A DNA stretch of 64,000 nt, from contig NZ_JABUXR010000009.1 in NCBI RefSeq assembly GCF_014838745.1, forward strand, positions 23,448-87,447. Direction: 5' to 3'. Below, in pieces: positions 38,508 through 49,500 of the stretch. Origin of the DNA: Limosilactobacillus urinaemulieris (lineage in GTDB: Bacteria; Bacillota; Bacilli; Lactobacillales; Lactobacillaceae). The position numbers and the translations under genes were made by a program. The notes under the pieces were generated by a model. It saw only the letters and a list, made by a program, of their open reading frames with translations, was not told where the DNA came from and made no database searches. Every line of letters starts with the position of its first letter. Position 1 is the first letter of the stretch.

Positions 38508-41500
38508 CTAGTTTTCACGGCGAGCAAGACCAAACGTTGCACCAAGTCCAGCAAGGCCAAGACCTAGTAATGCAGCTAAGTTATGTGAATCACCAGTTTG
38601 TGGTAACCGTGATTGAGCCTTGTGACTAATAACAACACTTGGAGCTTGTTGATGGGCAACCGAACTGTTAGCAACTGCTACTGGGAAGGCTACAGTTTCA
38701 GTTGTACCAGTAGTCGGTCGATAAATAGTAGTCCCTGCAACTTTTTGACCCTGAGTTGTCATTTCTTCAGAGCCGTTCACACCGGTTTCACCAATTGTTT
38801 GATCCACCGTTTGCGAACCAGTAGTTGCTGGTTGTAGTCGTGCAAGGGCTGCTAAATCATCCTTAACAGCTTGCTGGTACTTAGCCAGAGTTGCTTGATC
38901 CTGAGCTAACTGTTGCTGATCCCTTTGAAGTTGGGCCTTCAGATCCGCAATTGTAGTATCACTAGTAGCCTGTGCGAGTGCAGCATTTGCGGCATCTAAT
39001 TCAATCTTCTTGGTAGCTAAAGCATTTTGACTGTCCTTCAGCGCTGCTTGGTCACTACTCAATTGCTTTTGAAGTTTCTCAACACGAGCAGATAGTTTAC
39101 TTATTTCATCTGGAACCGCAGCAGCAAATTTTGCATATGATTGCGCAAAGAGTTGTATTGCCAGACTGCCCTTCAGGTTACCTTCTTCCAGTTGGCTCAA
39201 CTGCTCTTTGGCACTTGTTAATGCTTTATTAGCGCCATCCAAAGCAGCCTTCTTAGCAGTTAAGGTCTCCTGAGCCTTCTTCAAAGCTGATTGGGCATCT
39301 TGAGCTGCTTGTTGCTTAGTTTGTTGAACCTTTTGATCAGCATTCAACGTGTTCTTAGCTGTTTGTAAGTCTTTTTGAGCCTGTTGCAATTCTTTTGCTT
39401 GGTCATCCTTTGACTTGCCAGCAGCGTCTAAAGCAGTCTTCTTTTCGTTAACTTGGCCTTGGGTTGCATCGGCTTTAGTTTGCGCATCAGTAACTGCTTG
39501 TTGCTTAGCTGTCACTGTTTCTTGAGCTGTTTGCACTGTCTTCTTGGCTGAATCAAGTTTTTGTTGAGCAGTTGCAACGGCATCAGAAGCAGTCTTTACC
39601 TCTGCTTGATCGTTTTCAACAGTTTCTGATGCATTCTTGGCATCTGGCTCAGCCTTATCAGAAGCAGCCTTCTTTTGGTTATATTCATCTTGAGCAGACT
39701 TAATATCATCTTGGCTAACGCTAGACTGTTGGTCAATCCCTGGAGTTGTAGCACCTTGAGCTAACTTAGCCTTAACCTCAGAAGTAGCATTGGCATCACT
39801 AATGAAGTTGAAGTGGAGATATCCGTGATTATCAAATGAAACCGACAGGTATTGGTTGGCAATCACTTTACCTGTTGAAGGATCAAGTGAAATTGCATTC
39901 CCACTAACACCATTGTAAGTTGGTCGATAACTAGGATCATTGAGCAGGGCAGTTGTATGTCCTCCAAAGCCAGGCTTCATGTTACTATCCATATACATCA
40001 TCGTCAGAATTGTATCATAAATACTATGCTTTAAAGTATCCATGTTTTTCTGACCAGTAAGTTCTATTGGAATAAGTCCAAAGCCAAGATTTTCACCAAC
40101 AAAAGCATTATTTACATTAGTTGCCAAGTGTTCATTAACCGCTGCCTGCTCTAATCCTTTCATATTATGACTATTTTGAAGAGCATTCCATCCTGTATTA
40201 TTGTATGCCGCTTTCATTACTTTCCAACCAATATCAGTTGCTGAGTTCGAAACCTTCAAATATCCCGCACTATATTTATTACCATTTATTTGAGATTGTA
40301 CCTGCTTACGAATTCGATTAATAACGTTAGCGGTCCAACTATTAATTTCATTTTTTTGTTGATCAGTTAGATTTTGAAGATCCACTGGTTGCTTTGCATC
40401 TTCAGGATTAGATACAAAGTTATCAGGAAATGATGAAAAGCCATTTAATAAATCAATATTAGGATTTCCACCATTCTCGGCAAATGCATTTCGAGCTGCC
40501 TCAGTAGAATCTTGAGAGTTCGTCATTGCATGCGGATTAAAGCCCGCAAAAGCATCAGTAAACCCTGCTGGCACCTTAGCTGGAGCTTGTTGAGCAATTG
40601 GATCACTCTCACTGGTAGTGCCGTTCTTCAGTGCATCTAATTTAGCCTTAGCTTGATCCATTGCTTCTTTGGCACTTTGAGCTGCCTGTTGCTTTTCTTG
40701 GGCCGCCTGTTGATCAGCAGTGAGTTTACCCTGAGCAGTCTTGGCAGCCTGTTGGGCCTTAACTAAGTCACCATTAGCTTTATTCACTGCCTGCTTGGCT
40801 GTTTCTAAATCAGCTTTAGCTTGGCTTAGTGTGTTTTGTGCATCTGTAACTGCTTGTCGATCATTCCGGAGTTTTTCTTGAAGTCGGTTAACTTCTTGTT
40901 GGAGGGCGTCAACATCAACATGAGAAGCATCTTAAAGATCAGTTACCTTTTGTTGAGCAGCCTTAATAGCGGTTTGATCTGCATTTACTTTTTGATTAGC
41001 CTGATCAGCAGCTTGTTTAGCTGTATCAGCCGCAGTACTCTTCGCATCTACATCATTGCTTGCCTGATTGAAGGCTGTTTGAGCTGCTTCTTGCTTTGCT
41101 TGAGCATCCCGAACAGCAGCTTGAGCCTGTTGAAGAGCAGCTGATGAACTAGCTGATGATGAACCGGATGTAGCACTGGAACCAGCGGAAGAAGCACTGC
41201 TACTAGTACTTGCCGAAGAACTAGTGGCTGAGGAACTGCTTGTCGATGCTGAACTAGATGCTGAACCAGCACTTGACTGAGCGGCACTCAATTCATTTTT
41301 AGCAACAGATAGATCCTTCTTAGTTTGATCAACTGTAGCTTGCTTAGCCTGAACATCAGCGACTTGTTGATCATATGCACTTTGAGCTGCTTGTTGCCGT
41401 TGCTGAGCAGCTGACAAAATTGATTGGCCTTGTTCTTGAGCAGTCTGGGCATTCCGCAATGCCGCTTCATCACTAGCAACATTTTGTTGACCCTGAGTAA

Positions 41501-41696
41501 CCTTTTGTTGGTAATCATTAACAGATTGTTGATCGTTAGCTAACTTAGCTTTCAATTGATTAGCGGTTGACTGACCAGTAACGTTTGTTTCTTGCAGATT
41601 ATCAGCCGCATGAGCAGTATTCGTTGCCCCAACCAACGTGATTCCTGCCAAGACAGCAGTACTAATTAAAAATTTATTTTTGAAACCGTCTTTCAC
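38508..41696 (-). pseudogene. SEC10/PgrA-type LPQTG surface protein with an in-frame TAA
   Basis: Anchored surface protein of 1,062 codons. Start GTG 41696 behind GGAGGG; signal peptide to about residue 31 (ALA-type end AHAAD). Long Gln/Ala/Lys coiled coils with a Ser-only patch (about 150-190) follow. A TAA at 40932-40934 (codon 255) ends the frame after KVTDL, but the same frame runs on, DASHVDVDALQQEVNRL, through a CAP-like SEC10/PgrA domain (about 350-560), more coiled coil, LPQTG and an RREN tail. The apparent downstream start (GTG 40787) is inside a helix. AAA, CAA or GAA to TAA would explain it. If real, a secreted 254-residue coiled-coil fragment results. Confidence 0.88.
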
Positions 41697-41900
41697 TAGT
41701 TAACCCTCCAAATAGTTATTTCTAGACATAGTCGATTTTATTGTACCCCTCTTGTGTAAATACGGACAAGTCATTTTAAAGGTGATTAGCTATCCACTCC
41801 CCAAACATTAATTAAGGTATATCAACTGTGAAATTTTCATAATCATTTTAGATCTTCCGTCCAGATTTTAGATCTCTTTAGATCTTCAAAATATTTAAAT

Positions 41901-41940
41901 CCAAAAAGAGCTACCCATCTAAATGAGTAACTCTTAGTAT
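41901..41940 (-). terminator. Terminator of the flavin operon
   Basis: AAGAG.TTACTCAT / ATGGGTAG.CTCTT with TTTTT on the minus strand, just after apbE. Confidence 0.7.
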
Positions 41941-41943
41941 TAA

Positions 41944-42864
41944 CTAGTTAACATTTTTAACAGTACCATCTTGCGCAATGAAAACAGCACCTAAATTCCC
42001 TGACTGTTCTTCCCAACCATTTATAGGAGCGCCATTAAAGAACAATCGTTTAGCCTCGATTTCTCCCATTACCGACTGCTCAGTAAATACAGTCACGCTA
42101 GAAAGATCCGTCTGTAAAGGATAACCGGTTCGTGGATCCAGCAGGTGGTGATACTTCTTACCATTTACTTCCAGGAAACGCTCGTAGATCCCTGAAGTAA
42201 CGGCAGAACAAGCTGGTTTACGGACGATTTCAATGTCATCCCCCCGCTTCAACCGCGGATCCTGAACGCCAATTACCCATTGACCATCTTCACGACGCGG
42301 TGACTTTCCCACAAACAGAAGGTTCCCGCCAAGGTTAATAATTCCCGCTTGAACTCCCTGCTCAATCCAAAAGTCACGAACTCGATCAGCAATGTAGCCC
42401 TTGGCAATTCCACCAAGATCTAACTCCATCCCCGCTTCTTCCAAGAAAACGGTTCGGTAGTCATCATCCAATAGAACCTTATAGGGATCGATTAATTTGA
42501 GCCGTTCTTGAATATCAGCATCTTGAGGGACATTTGCTCCCGTAAAACCGATCTTCCACAGCTTCACCAATGGCCCAATCAAAGCGTTAAAGCCAAAGTT
42601 TTCCCGACTATACTTAACGGCTAATTTGATTAACTCATAAGTTGATGGTGAGACAACTTTGGGCCCTTTTCCTGCTGCATGATTAACACTCATTACCTCT
42701 GATTGCGGACGGTTAACCGTTAGCCGATCCTCGTATTCATCAATCAACCGCATTGATCTCGCTAGTAACGGGTAATAGCGATCACCAAAAAGCGTTAGGA
42801 CAATCTTTGTTCCTAACGCATGGTGGACCATTGAATGGCGTTGATTTACTAATTCGCTAGTCAT
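41944..42864 (-). CDS. apbE: FAD:protein FMN transferase, cytosolic ApbE
   Basis: Transfers FMN from FAD to Ser/Thr in target motifs Dxx(S/T)GA(S/T). The 306-residue chain has the family motifs LGTKIVLTLFG (about 17-27), DLGGIAKGYIADRV (about 149-162), GIINLGGNL and H-x-LDPRTGYP (about 240-249). It has no signal peptide or lipobox, so it should act in the cytosol. I chose ATG 42864, which overlaps the upstream stop by 8 bases (ATGACTAG) and so is translationally coupled; the open frame reaches 42936 in the upstream gene. Its obvious substrate is the tail of the gene it overlaps. Confidence 0.92.
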   Translation of the reverse strand: MTSELVNQRHSMVHHALGTKIVLTLFGDRYYPLLARSMRLIDEYEDRLTVNRPQSEVMSVNHAAGKGPKVVSPSTYELIKLAVKYSRENFGFNALIGPLVKLWKIGFTGANVPQDADIQERLKLIDPYKVLLDDDYRTVFLEEAGMELDLGGIAKGYIADRVRDFWIEQGVQAGIINLGGNLLFVGKSPRREDGQWVIGVQDPRLKRGDDIEIVRKPACSAVTSGIYERFLEVNGKKYHHLLDPRTGYPLQTDLSSVTVFTEQSVMGEIEAKRLFFNGAPINGWEEQSGNLGAVFIAQDGTVKNVN

Positions 42865-44104
42865 CGTTCTCTGAAGCCCCGGTTGATGCATCAGCGGTAT
42901 CGTCTTCCGCATCAACGCTACCAGTTTCGGAGGCACCAGTCGTAGCGTCAGTTTCCTCTACTGGACGTTCATCGGCAGCTACTGGCGTATTTTCTTCATC
43001 ATCACTGTCATCGCTGCTTTCTGAAGCACCTGTTGAGGCATCGACTGCTGGTTCTTCTTCCTCTGGCGCAGGTTCATTAGTGTTCTTAGATGCACCAGTA
43101 GTTGCATCCTTACTCCAAGCACCATTTTCAAAGAGGTTCAAAATGTATTCAACGCTTCCGGTAAATTCAATTGTACCGAGGTAATGACCATTGATGTCCC
43201 GTAAAGCGTAGTATTGGATCAGTGAACGGTGACCATTCATCCAGAGTGGTCGCGTAACGACGTCTTTCTTTCCTTCACGGAAGCTGTTGATAATGCTCAT
43301 TACTGCTGGAACAGCCATTAGTGGATGACATTCTTGGACAGTTTCACCGAGGGATGCAGTATTCCGAACATGTTCCCGGTTTGGTTTATCTGAGAACCAA
43401 GCAAAATGATCAGTGCTATCGATTAAATCAATTTCAAACGGAATCGTACTAAAGATTTGTTGAACTTCCTTTAATGACAACCGACCAGTTGGAAATTGGA
43501 TATATGCATCACTGATCGTTGGTTGTTTAACGGCCATATTATGTTCCCCCTTATCAACATCTTGGAAAATTTGAATGTATTCAATAAAGTGTTCAAAGCA
43601 CTTTTCTAGGTTATCAATTGCTTCTTGGTCTATCAAACGGCCGTCCTTAGCAAAGGTGTTCCGGACATTCCCAATCAAGACCTCATTCCCTGGAATCAGA
43701 TTAGTGTTACAATCCGGTGAAATCAAAATTTGTCGCATCTGAACTTGGGAACGAGCAGAGGCTTGACGACCATAAGCAACCCCAACGATCATTGCTGGCT
43801 TTTCTGAAAGCACCTTAGTCTTGTAAGAAAGCCATTCAATAGCTGACTTAAGAACTGCAGGAATTCCGTGATCATATTCGGGAGTAGAAAATACTAGCCC
43901 ATCAGCTTCCTTGACTTTTTGCTTTAACTTCCAGACTTCTGTTTGTTCTGATAATGGAGTATCAACACTAAATGGTGATAGCTTACCAACTTCGTAAATC
44001 TCAATATCAGCCATTTGCTTAAAGTGCTTCTTCATGAACCGTAACAGTAACCGGTTATATGAAAAATCAGCATTAGTACCGACAAAGGCGAGAATTTTCA
44101 TCAT
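42857..44104 (-). CDS. NAD(P)H:FMN reductase-PAS fusion with a tail of four flavinylation motifs
   Basis: 415 residues. Residues 1-185 are a flavodoxin-like NADPH-dependent FMN reductase (GTNADFSYNRLLL, FSTPEYDHGIPAVLKSAIEWL). Residues 195-325 resemble the PAS-like part of DUF438 proteins (FPTGRLSLKEVQQIF, CHPLMAVPAVMSII, YYALRDINGHYLGTIEF). The last 85 residues are acidic and disordered, with DATTGAS (333-339), DASTGAS (355-361), DATTGAS (386-392) and DASTGAS (405-411), each a match to the ApbE target Dxx(S/T)GA(S/T). No secretion signal. It starts by TAATG overlap with the upstream reductase gene. Probably a multi-flavin cytosolic electron carrier; the acceptor is unknown. Confidence 0.85.
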   Translation of the reverse strand: MMKILAFVGTNADFSYNRLLLRFMKKHFKQMADIEIYEVGKLSPFSVDTPLSEQTEVWKLKQKVKEADGLVFSTPEYDHGIPAVLKSAIEWLSYKTKVLSEKPAMIVGVAYGRQASARSQVQMRQILISPDCNTNLIPGNEVLIGNVRNTFAKDGRLIDQEAIDNLEKCFEHFIEYIQIFQDVDKGEHNMAVKQPTISDAYIQFPTGRLSLKEVQQIFSTIPFEIDLIDSTDHFAWFSDKPNREHVRNTASLGETVQECHPLMAVPAVMSIINSFREGKKDVVTRPLWMNGHRSLIQYYALRDINGHYLGTIEFTGSVEYILNLFENGAWSKDATTGASKNTNEPAPEEEEPAVDASTGASESSDDSDDEENTPVAADERPVEETDATTGASETGSVDAEDDTADASTGASENDD

Positions 44105-44670
44105 TACTTACTCATCTCCTCGTTCATTCGATCAATTGCTTTCGCATAATAACGGAAGCCGTTCATACATTTTTCTAAGAAGCCAATTGTTCCCTCATCA
44201 GTAATGTTCCCATTTTCGTCCATTAGGCTAGTCACGTTACTCATGAAAAATTCATCGCCTTGATAGACACTTGCATTAATCCCTGGCGAAATTAAAATAT
44301 CGCGTAATTGAACCTGGGACCGTGATGCCCCCTGATCATGCGTTGAGGCACCAATTGTCATTACTGGCTTCCCAGTAAGGGGGTGGACACTGTAAGACAA
44401 CCATTCAACAATACTCTTCAACGCTGAGGTAATTGAGTGATTGTACTCAGGACTAGCGATGATCACGGCATCGGCATCCTTAATCCGGCGGTCAATGTCC
44501 TTGATTACTTCGGGAGCATCGCCCTTAAAGCTTTCGTTAAACATTGGTACTTGGCGAATATCAATCACGTCAATCTGATCTTGATCCTTAAAATGTTGAG
44601 CCATAAATTCTAATAGCATCCGGTTATACGAATGATTAGCATTTGACCCAGCAATTGCAGCAATTTTCAA
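44104..44670 (-). CDS. NAD(P)H-dependent FMN reductase
   Basis: 188 residues, flavodoxin-like fold: AAIAGSNANHSYNRMLLEFM (FMN phosphate loop), IIASPEYNHSITSALKSIVEWLS and GASRSQVQLRDIL. Paralogue of the first domain of the next gene, without PAS or tail. I chose TTG 44670, which has AGAGGA 10 bases upstream; the outer ATG (44700) has no ribosome site. First gene of a three-gene operon with stop/start overlaps. Confidence 0.87.
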   Translation of the reverse strand: MKIAAIAGSNANHSYNRMLLEFMAQHFKDQDQIDVIDIRQVPMFNESFKGDAPEVIKDIDRRIKDADAVIIASPEYNHSITSALKSIVEWLSYSVHPLTGKPVMTIGASTHDQGASRSQVQLRDILISPGINASVYQGDEFFMSNVTSLMDENGNITDEGTIGFLEKCMNGFRYYAKAIDRMNEEMSK

Positions 44671-44935
44671 GTATGTCACTTCCTCTTTAAGTTTATTCAT
44701 TAATTCACAACCATTTTACTATATTTTAACTGATCATAAAATAGATTATTAGTATTTTGCTTATTTTTAGATAATTTTCAAACTTTTGATTATAATCAAA
44801 CCATTTAAACCAATAAAGATTAATTATTGTTAGTTTAAATAATATTCAAATAATAACATTATTGTTCAGCAGTCATTTATTAAGAGCGGTATGCTAAAAT
44901 AAGACAATAATCTTTGAAAGGATCGAAATTATATC

Positions 44936-46316
44936 ATGGTTCAATCACGACAACGACAACAAAATATTGAGATCCAGGTTGGGGATCGTTTTCCGTTAAC
45001 GATTCGGCGGCTTGGGGTTAATGGTCAAGGAATTGGCTACTTTAAGCATAAAGTGTGCTTTGTCCCTGGCGCCCTTCCGCATGAAGTTGTTGTCGCTGAA
45101 GTAACCCGGGTCCATCCCCGCTTTCTTGAAGCCAAAATCCATCGACTTCGCAAAACTAGTCGAGATCGGGTCGAACCCCGCGATAGCTATGCCGAGGTTG
45201 CGGGTGGCTTTGAATTAGAAAAGCTGGCTTATCCAGCCCAATTGCGGTTTAAACGGCAGGTCGTTTTGGATAGTCTCGAAAAATTCAAGCCATATGGTTA
45301 CCGGAACTATGACGTTCGCCCTACCATTGCGGCACCACATGAATATGGCTACCGGAACAAGGCCTCATTCCAAGTACGGATGGTTAACGGTCACGTTGCG
45401 GCTGGTCTGTACAAGGCAAATAGTCATGATCTCGTAGACATTCAAGAATGTGCCGTTCAAATGCCGAACACAATGAAGGTTATCAGAACAGTCGTCCAAG
45501 CAATCGAGGCTCTTCAAATCCCAGTATACGACGAAGAACGTAACAGTGGAATTATTAAGACCCTAGTTGTTCGTGAGTCAGCTGCAACCGGCGAAGTTCA
45601 ATTGACACTAATTACTAATACGCCTAAACTCCCCCACAAGCGTCAACTACTGGAAACCATTCAAGAACAGCTCCCAAAGGTTGTTTCCGTAATGCAAAAC
45701 GTTAATCCGGGCGATACTCCACTAATTTGGGGTGATCAAATGATCCACTTAACTGGGCAAGAATATATTACTGAGAGTTTAATGGGATTGGACTTCCATC
45801 TCTCCGCCCGCTCCTTCTTACAGCTAAACCCTGAACAGACGGAAACCCTGTATGAAGAAGCAGCTAAGGCACTGGAACTTTCTCCTGACGACACTTTGAT
45901 CGATGCCTACGCGGGGGTTGTCTTTGGCTAACCGGGTGAAGGAGGTTTGGGGGATGGAAACAATTCCCGAAGCCGTTGAAGACGCTAAACAAAACGCTGA
46001 CCTTAACGGTATTACAAATACCCATTATGAAGTTGGCTCAGCAGAGGATGTTATCCCGCAATGGCGAAAGGAAGGCCATCACTTTGATGCACTTGTGGTC
46101 GATCCGCCACGAACCGGTTTAGACAATGATCTGATTGAACAGATCATCAAAGAACGCCCTGCCAAGTTCGCCTACGTTTCATGTAACATGGCCTCCCTTG
46201 CGCGGAACCTCGGTCGATTAACCAGTGTCTACCACGTTGACTATATCCAACCAGTTGACATGATGCCGCAAACCACCCGTTGCGAAGCGGTGGTGAAGTT
46301 GTCACAAAGAGTGTGA
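44936..46316 (+). pseudogene. rlmD: RlmD-like 23S rRNA (uracil-5-)-methyltransferase, disrupted at the SAM motif
   Basis: The family methylates U1939 (or similar) in 23S rRNA. The first frame (ATG 44936) has the TRAM domain, the central domain and ends TLIDAYAGV, then shifts and stops at 45931. A second frame resumes LSLANRVKEVWGMETIPEAVEDAKQNA and runs to 46316 with VVDPPRTGLD and the catalytic SCNMASLARNL. Family members read DAYAGVGTIGLSLA here, so about 13 bases coding for GTIG, the SAM loop, are missing at about 45919; a direct repeat such as GGGTTG could have mediated this. The last residues RV and the TGA come from repeat R8. Confidence 0.88.
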
Positions 46317-46498
46317 GCCGTGACGAACTAGCAACTGAGCACTAGAAAATCCCGGACGACGATTGTTTACAATCAAGTCCGGGATATCTAGGCGGAAGTT
46401 GCGGTCACGGCGAGCACGTTTCTACTCTGTTACGGTCGGACACGTTAGCTCTAGCAAGTTCCTGGCGAACAGTTCTCGACTCAGTTGCAGTAGAACCA
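46307..46498 (+). repeat. Modular hairpin repeat locus R8 (A-type plus B-type remnant, 3' of rlmD)
   Basis: AGAGTGTGAGCCGTGACG supplies the C-terminal Arg-Val and TGA of the rlmD frame. Inner arms TCCCGGACGACGATTGT / ACAATCAAGTCCGGGA; closing GTTGCGGTCACGGCGAG; then a B-type end (GTTAGCTCTAGCAAGTTCC, GGCGAACAGTTCTCGACTC). Confidence 0.8.
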
Positions 46499-46540
46499 AT
46501 TTAGCAATCCCTTTTAAACAACAATTTCATTTCCTAACTA

Positions 46541-46577
46541 AAAAGCGGTCCGCGGATTCCCCGTGGATCGCTTCTTT
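46541..46577. terminator. Terminator of the YSIRK adhesin gene
   Basis: Arms AAGCGATCCACGG and CCGCGGACCGCTT on the minus strand, then TTTTTAG. Confidence 0.75.
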
Positions 46578-46590
46578 ATGTTCTAAATTA

Positions 46591-49500
46591 CTACTTATTA
46601 TCGCGACGACGATTTGGTACAAAGCCTGCTACCAAGGCAGCCAGTCCTGCTGAAAGAGCACCGAAAATTTGGGCGTTCTTTTCACCAGTATTACCAGTTT
46701 GTGGTAATTGCTTATCCTTAGCAGTCGTTGATTGAGACGTCATTGTTTCCCCTGTTTGTACATTAGGAACATTACCTTCTAGTTTGCCAGTAACATCATT
46801 CTTGTTTGGAGTGGTGTTCGTAGGCGTATTAGTAGCTGGTGTTCCTTGTCCTTGATGATCACCAGTTATTGGTTGACCACCATTAGTTGGGATCAGGGCC
46901 ACTTTAATAATTTGATCAGAGTTACCATCCTTAAAGGTGTAAGATGTTGGAACACTCTCACCAGGAACTAATTGATAACCATCAGGAATGTGGATATTAA
47001 CTGGGACTGTTTGCCCGGTCTTGCCAGGCACTGTCTGAACGCCGACAACCTTGCCTTGCGGATCGACAAACTTATACTTAACCGTTTGGTCGGTTGGGAT
47101 ATAAGTAATGACGATTGGGGTAAAGTCGCTGGTGCTGGTAACCAAAGCAACTGCTGGTGCATTGCCACTTGGCGTATAACCAGGAATTTCTGGAGCATCG
47201 TATTCAGTGAAACTCGATGTTGTCCAATCACTGTAGCCGGTAACTTGACCCGTAACTTCATCAACGGTGGCAGTCCGGGTAAGGTTGACTGTTTGGTCAT
47301 GAGCTTCCTTTGTCCCATCAGGCTTGATAACCGTAATCTTCCGCGTGATTGTCTTATTCAGATCAGTCGTGTCAACACCCTTTGGATAGTTCTTACCAGG
47401 ATTGTCTGGGAGCTTATCACTTGGTGTTTTCGGATCGGTTGGTGTTACCGGAACGATCTTGTGTTCAACGTTAACTGTAACAGTTGGAATACCATCTGAA
47501 GTAGCGGTGATCGTTGTTGGAATATCTTGACCAGGAACGATTTGCCAACCTGCAGGAACGTTTGGTGTAACTGGAATCTCTTCATCCGTCTTTCCTGTTA
47601 ATGGGGTAGTACCAACTTCTTTGCCGTTTGGATCAACGTATGTGATCTTCCCAGTCTGTTCGTTTGGCGTGTAGGTAATCTCAACCTTTGGATCTGTGTA
47701 ATCAGCTGTTACCCGATCAACTGCAGGGACCTCTGCTTGACTTGGAGTGTAACCAGCTACTTCTGGTGCGTTAACCTTATCAAACTTAGAGGTAGTCCAA
47801 TCACCAAATGAAATAACTTTCTTCGTAACCTCATCATATGTTCCAGTCCGAGTTACTTCAGTATGTTGACTAAGATCAACATTCTTAGTTGGTTCTTTAG
47901 CAGTAATTGTCCGGGTAACAGTCTTGCTGAAGTCACTTTCATGATAACCATCTGGAACATTATTCTTATCAACTGTCTTAGTATTATGGGCAACATGAAC
48001 AGTGATTGCTGGATGCCCTTGAGCGCCAAAGCTAATCACATCTGGCACGGTGGTATCCGTGATATGCCAGTTCGTTGGTACGTTGTTCTTAATATTAGTT
48101 GGCACATTCTTTTGGTCGGTAACTCCAGTGACATCGTAGTGACTACCACTGATTGAACTACCATCTGGATTCTTAATTTCATTCCCGTTTTCATCAACAT
48201 AGGTTACGGTTGTCTGTTGGGCATTTGGTGTGTAAGTAATTACAACTTTAGGATCAACATAGTCAGTTGTTACTCCTGTTACGGCAGCTACATTTGCTTG
48301 ACTTGGGGTATAACCTGCAACTTCTGGAGCCGTAACTTCGTCAAAATTACCAGTTGTCCAATCACTATAGGAAATAACCTTCTTAGTTACTTCGTCATAA
48401 GTTCCAGTTCTCGTCAATTCAGTCTTTTGACTTAGATCAACATCACCAGTTGGCTCTTTAGCAGTGATTGAGCGTTTAATCTCCTTAGCAAAATCATCTT
48501 TAGTGTAACCATCTGGAACATTATTTTTATCCACAGTCTTAGTTGCATGCTTCAAGTGAATATCAATTGTATTGTTAGTATCACCAAAAGTTACACTAGT
48601 TGGTAAAGTTTGACCAGGAGCTAAAACATAGTTAGTTGGGACAGTTAAACTAATAGCTGAACTTTCACCATTAAGACCTGTTTTACTTACGGGAGTACCT
48701 ACTTTACTACCATTATCGTCATCATCTACAAATTGGTAAGCTGTAGTCGTCTCAATCGCAAATGTTGCTTGACCAGCCATATCATCAGTAGAAATAGTTA
48801 CATTACTTAAAGACTTAGTAGGATCGTCAGGATCTGTTCCCATACCTGCTAAATCAACCAAGCAATCTTGCAAGTGAGCTAAAATCTTGTCCTTATTTAA
48901 ATTAATGGTGTAAATACCACCCTTAGTTGGAGCAGTTCCATTAGCCCAAGTATAGTCGCCATCTTGCAGAGTATATTTTCCTAAATCAACGGTTCTTAAT
49001 AATTGTGGTTCATCGCCTGGTTCATCTGCTCGTTTATAAACTGGTAAAGTTAAATCAATAGTAATCTTGCCATCTTTATTAACTTCAGCAGTAGTTACAG
49101 CATTACCATCATAAAGTTTAGAATTGTTACCACTTAACTTAGCCTTACCGGTTGCTTGATAAATTTTATATTGAGCAGTTTCGTATTCAGGACCATAAGT
49201 CCACTCGTAGTTATTTCCATTATTACCATCAGCATCTTTAACTTTTTGAATAAAGGCATCAGTTAAACGAAGATCGTATGTGCCAACACTCTTAGCTTGG
49301 TCTTTAGTAACTTTCTTCCCATTAAGCCAAAATTCTACATCATTAGGTGTTAATTGAATTGTCTTAAGAGTTCCGTCAGAATTATAGATTGATATCTTAC
49401 CTTGATCATCATCACTAAGGCCTAACCCTGAATAGAAAGTTCCCTGATCTGGAAGAGTCGAAGTATTATCAAATACCTTCATATCTCCTCCCATAAGATC

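Noticed and set aside
40787-40787. Separate gene starting at GTG 40787
   Set aside because: It lies inside a coiled coil in the same frame as the gene starting at 41696, without a ribosome site; the in-frame TAA explains the split.
46363-46653. Plus-strand ORF of 96 codons
   Set aside because: It runs through repeat R8 and the terminator and overlaps the adhesin 3' end; no ribosome site.
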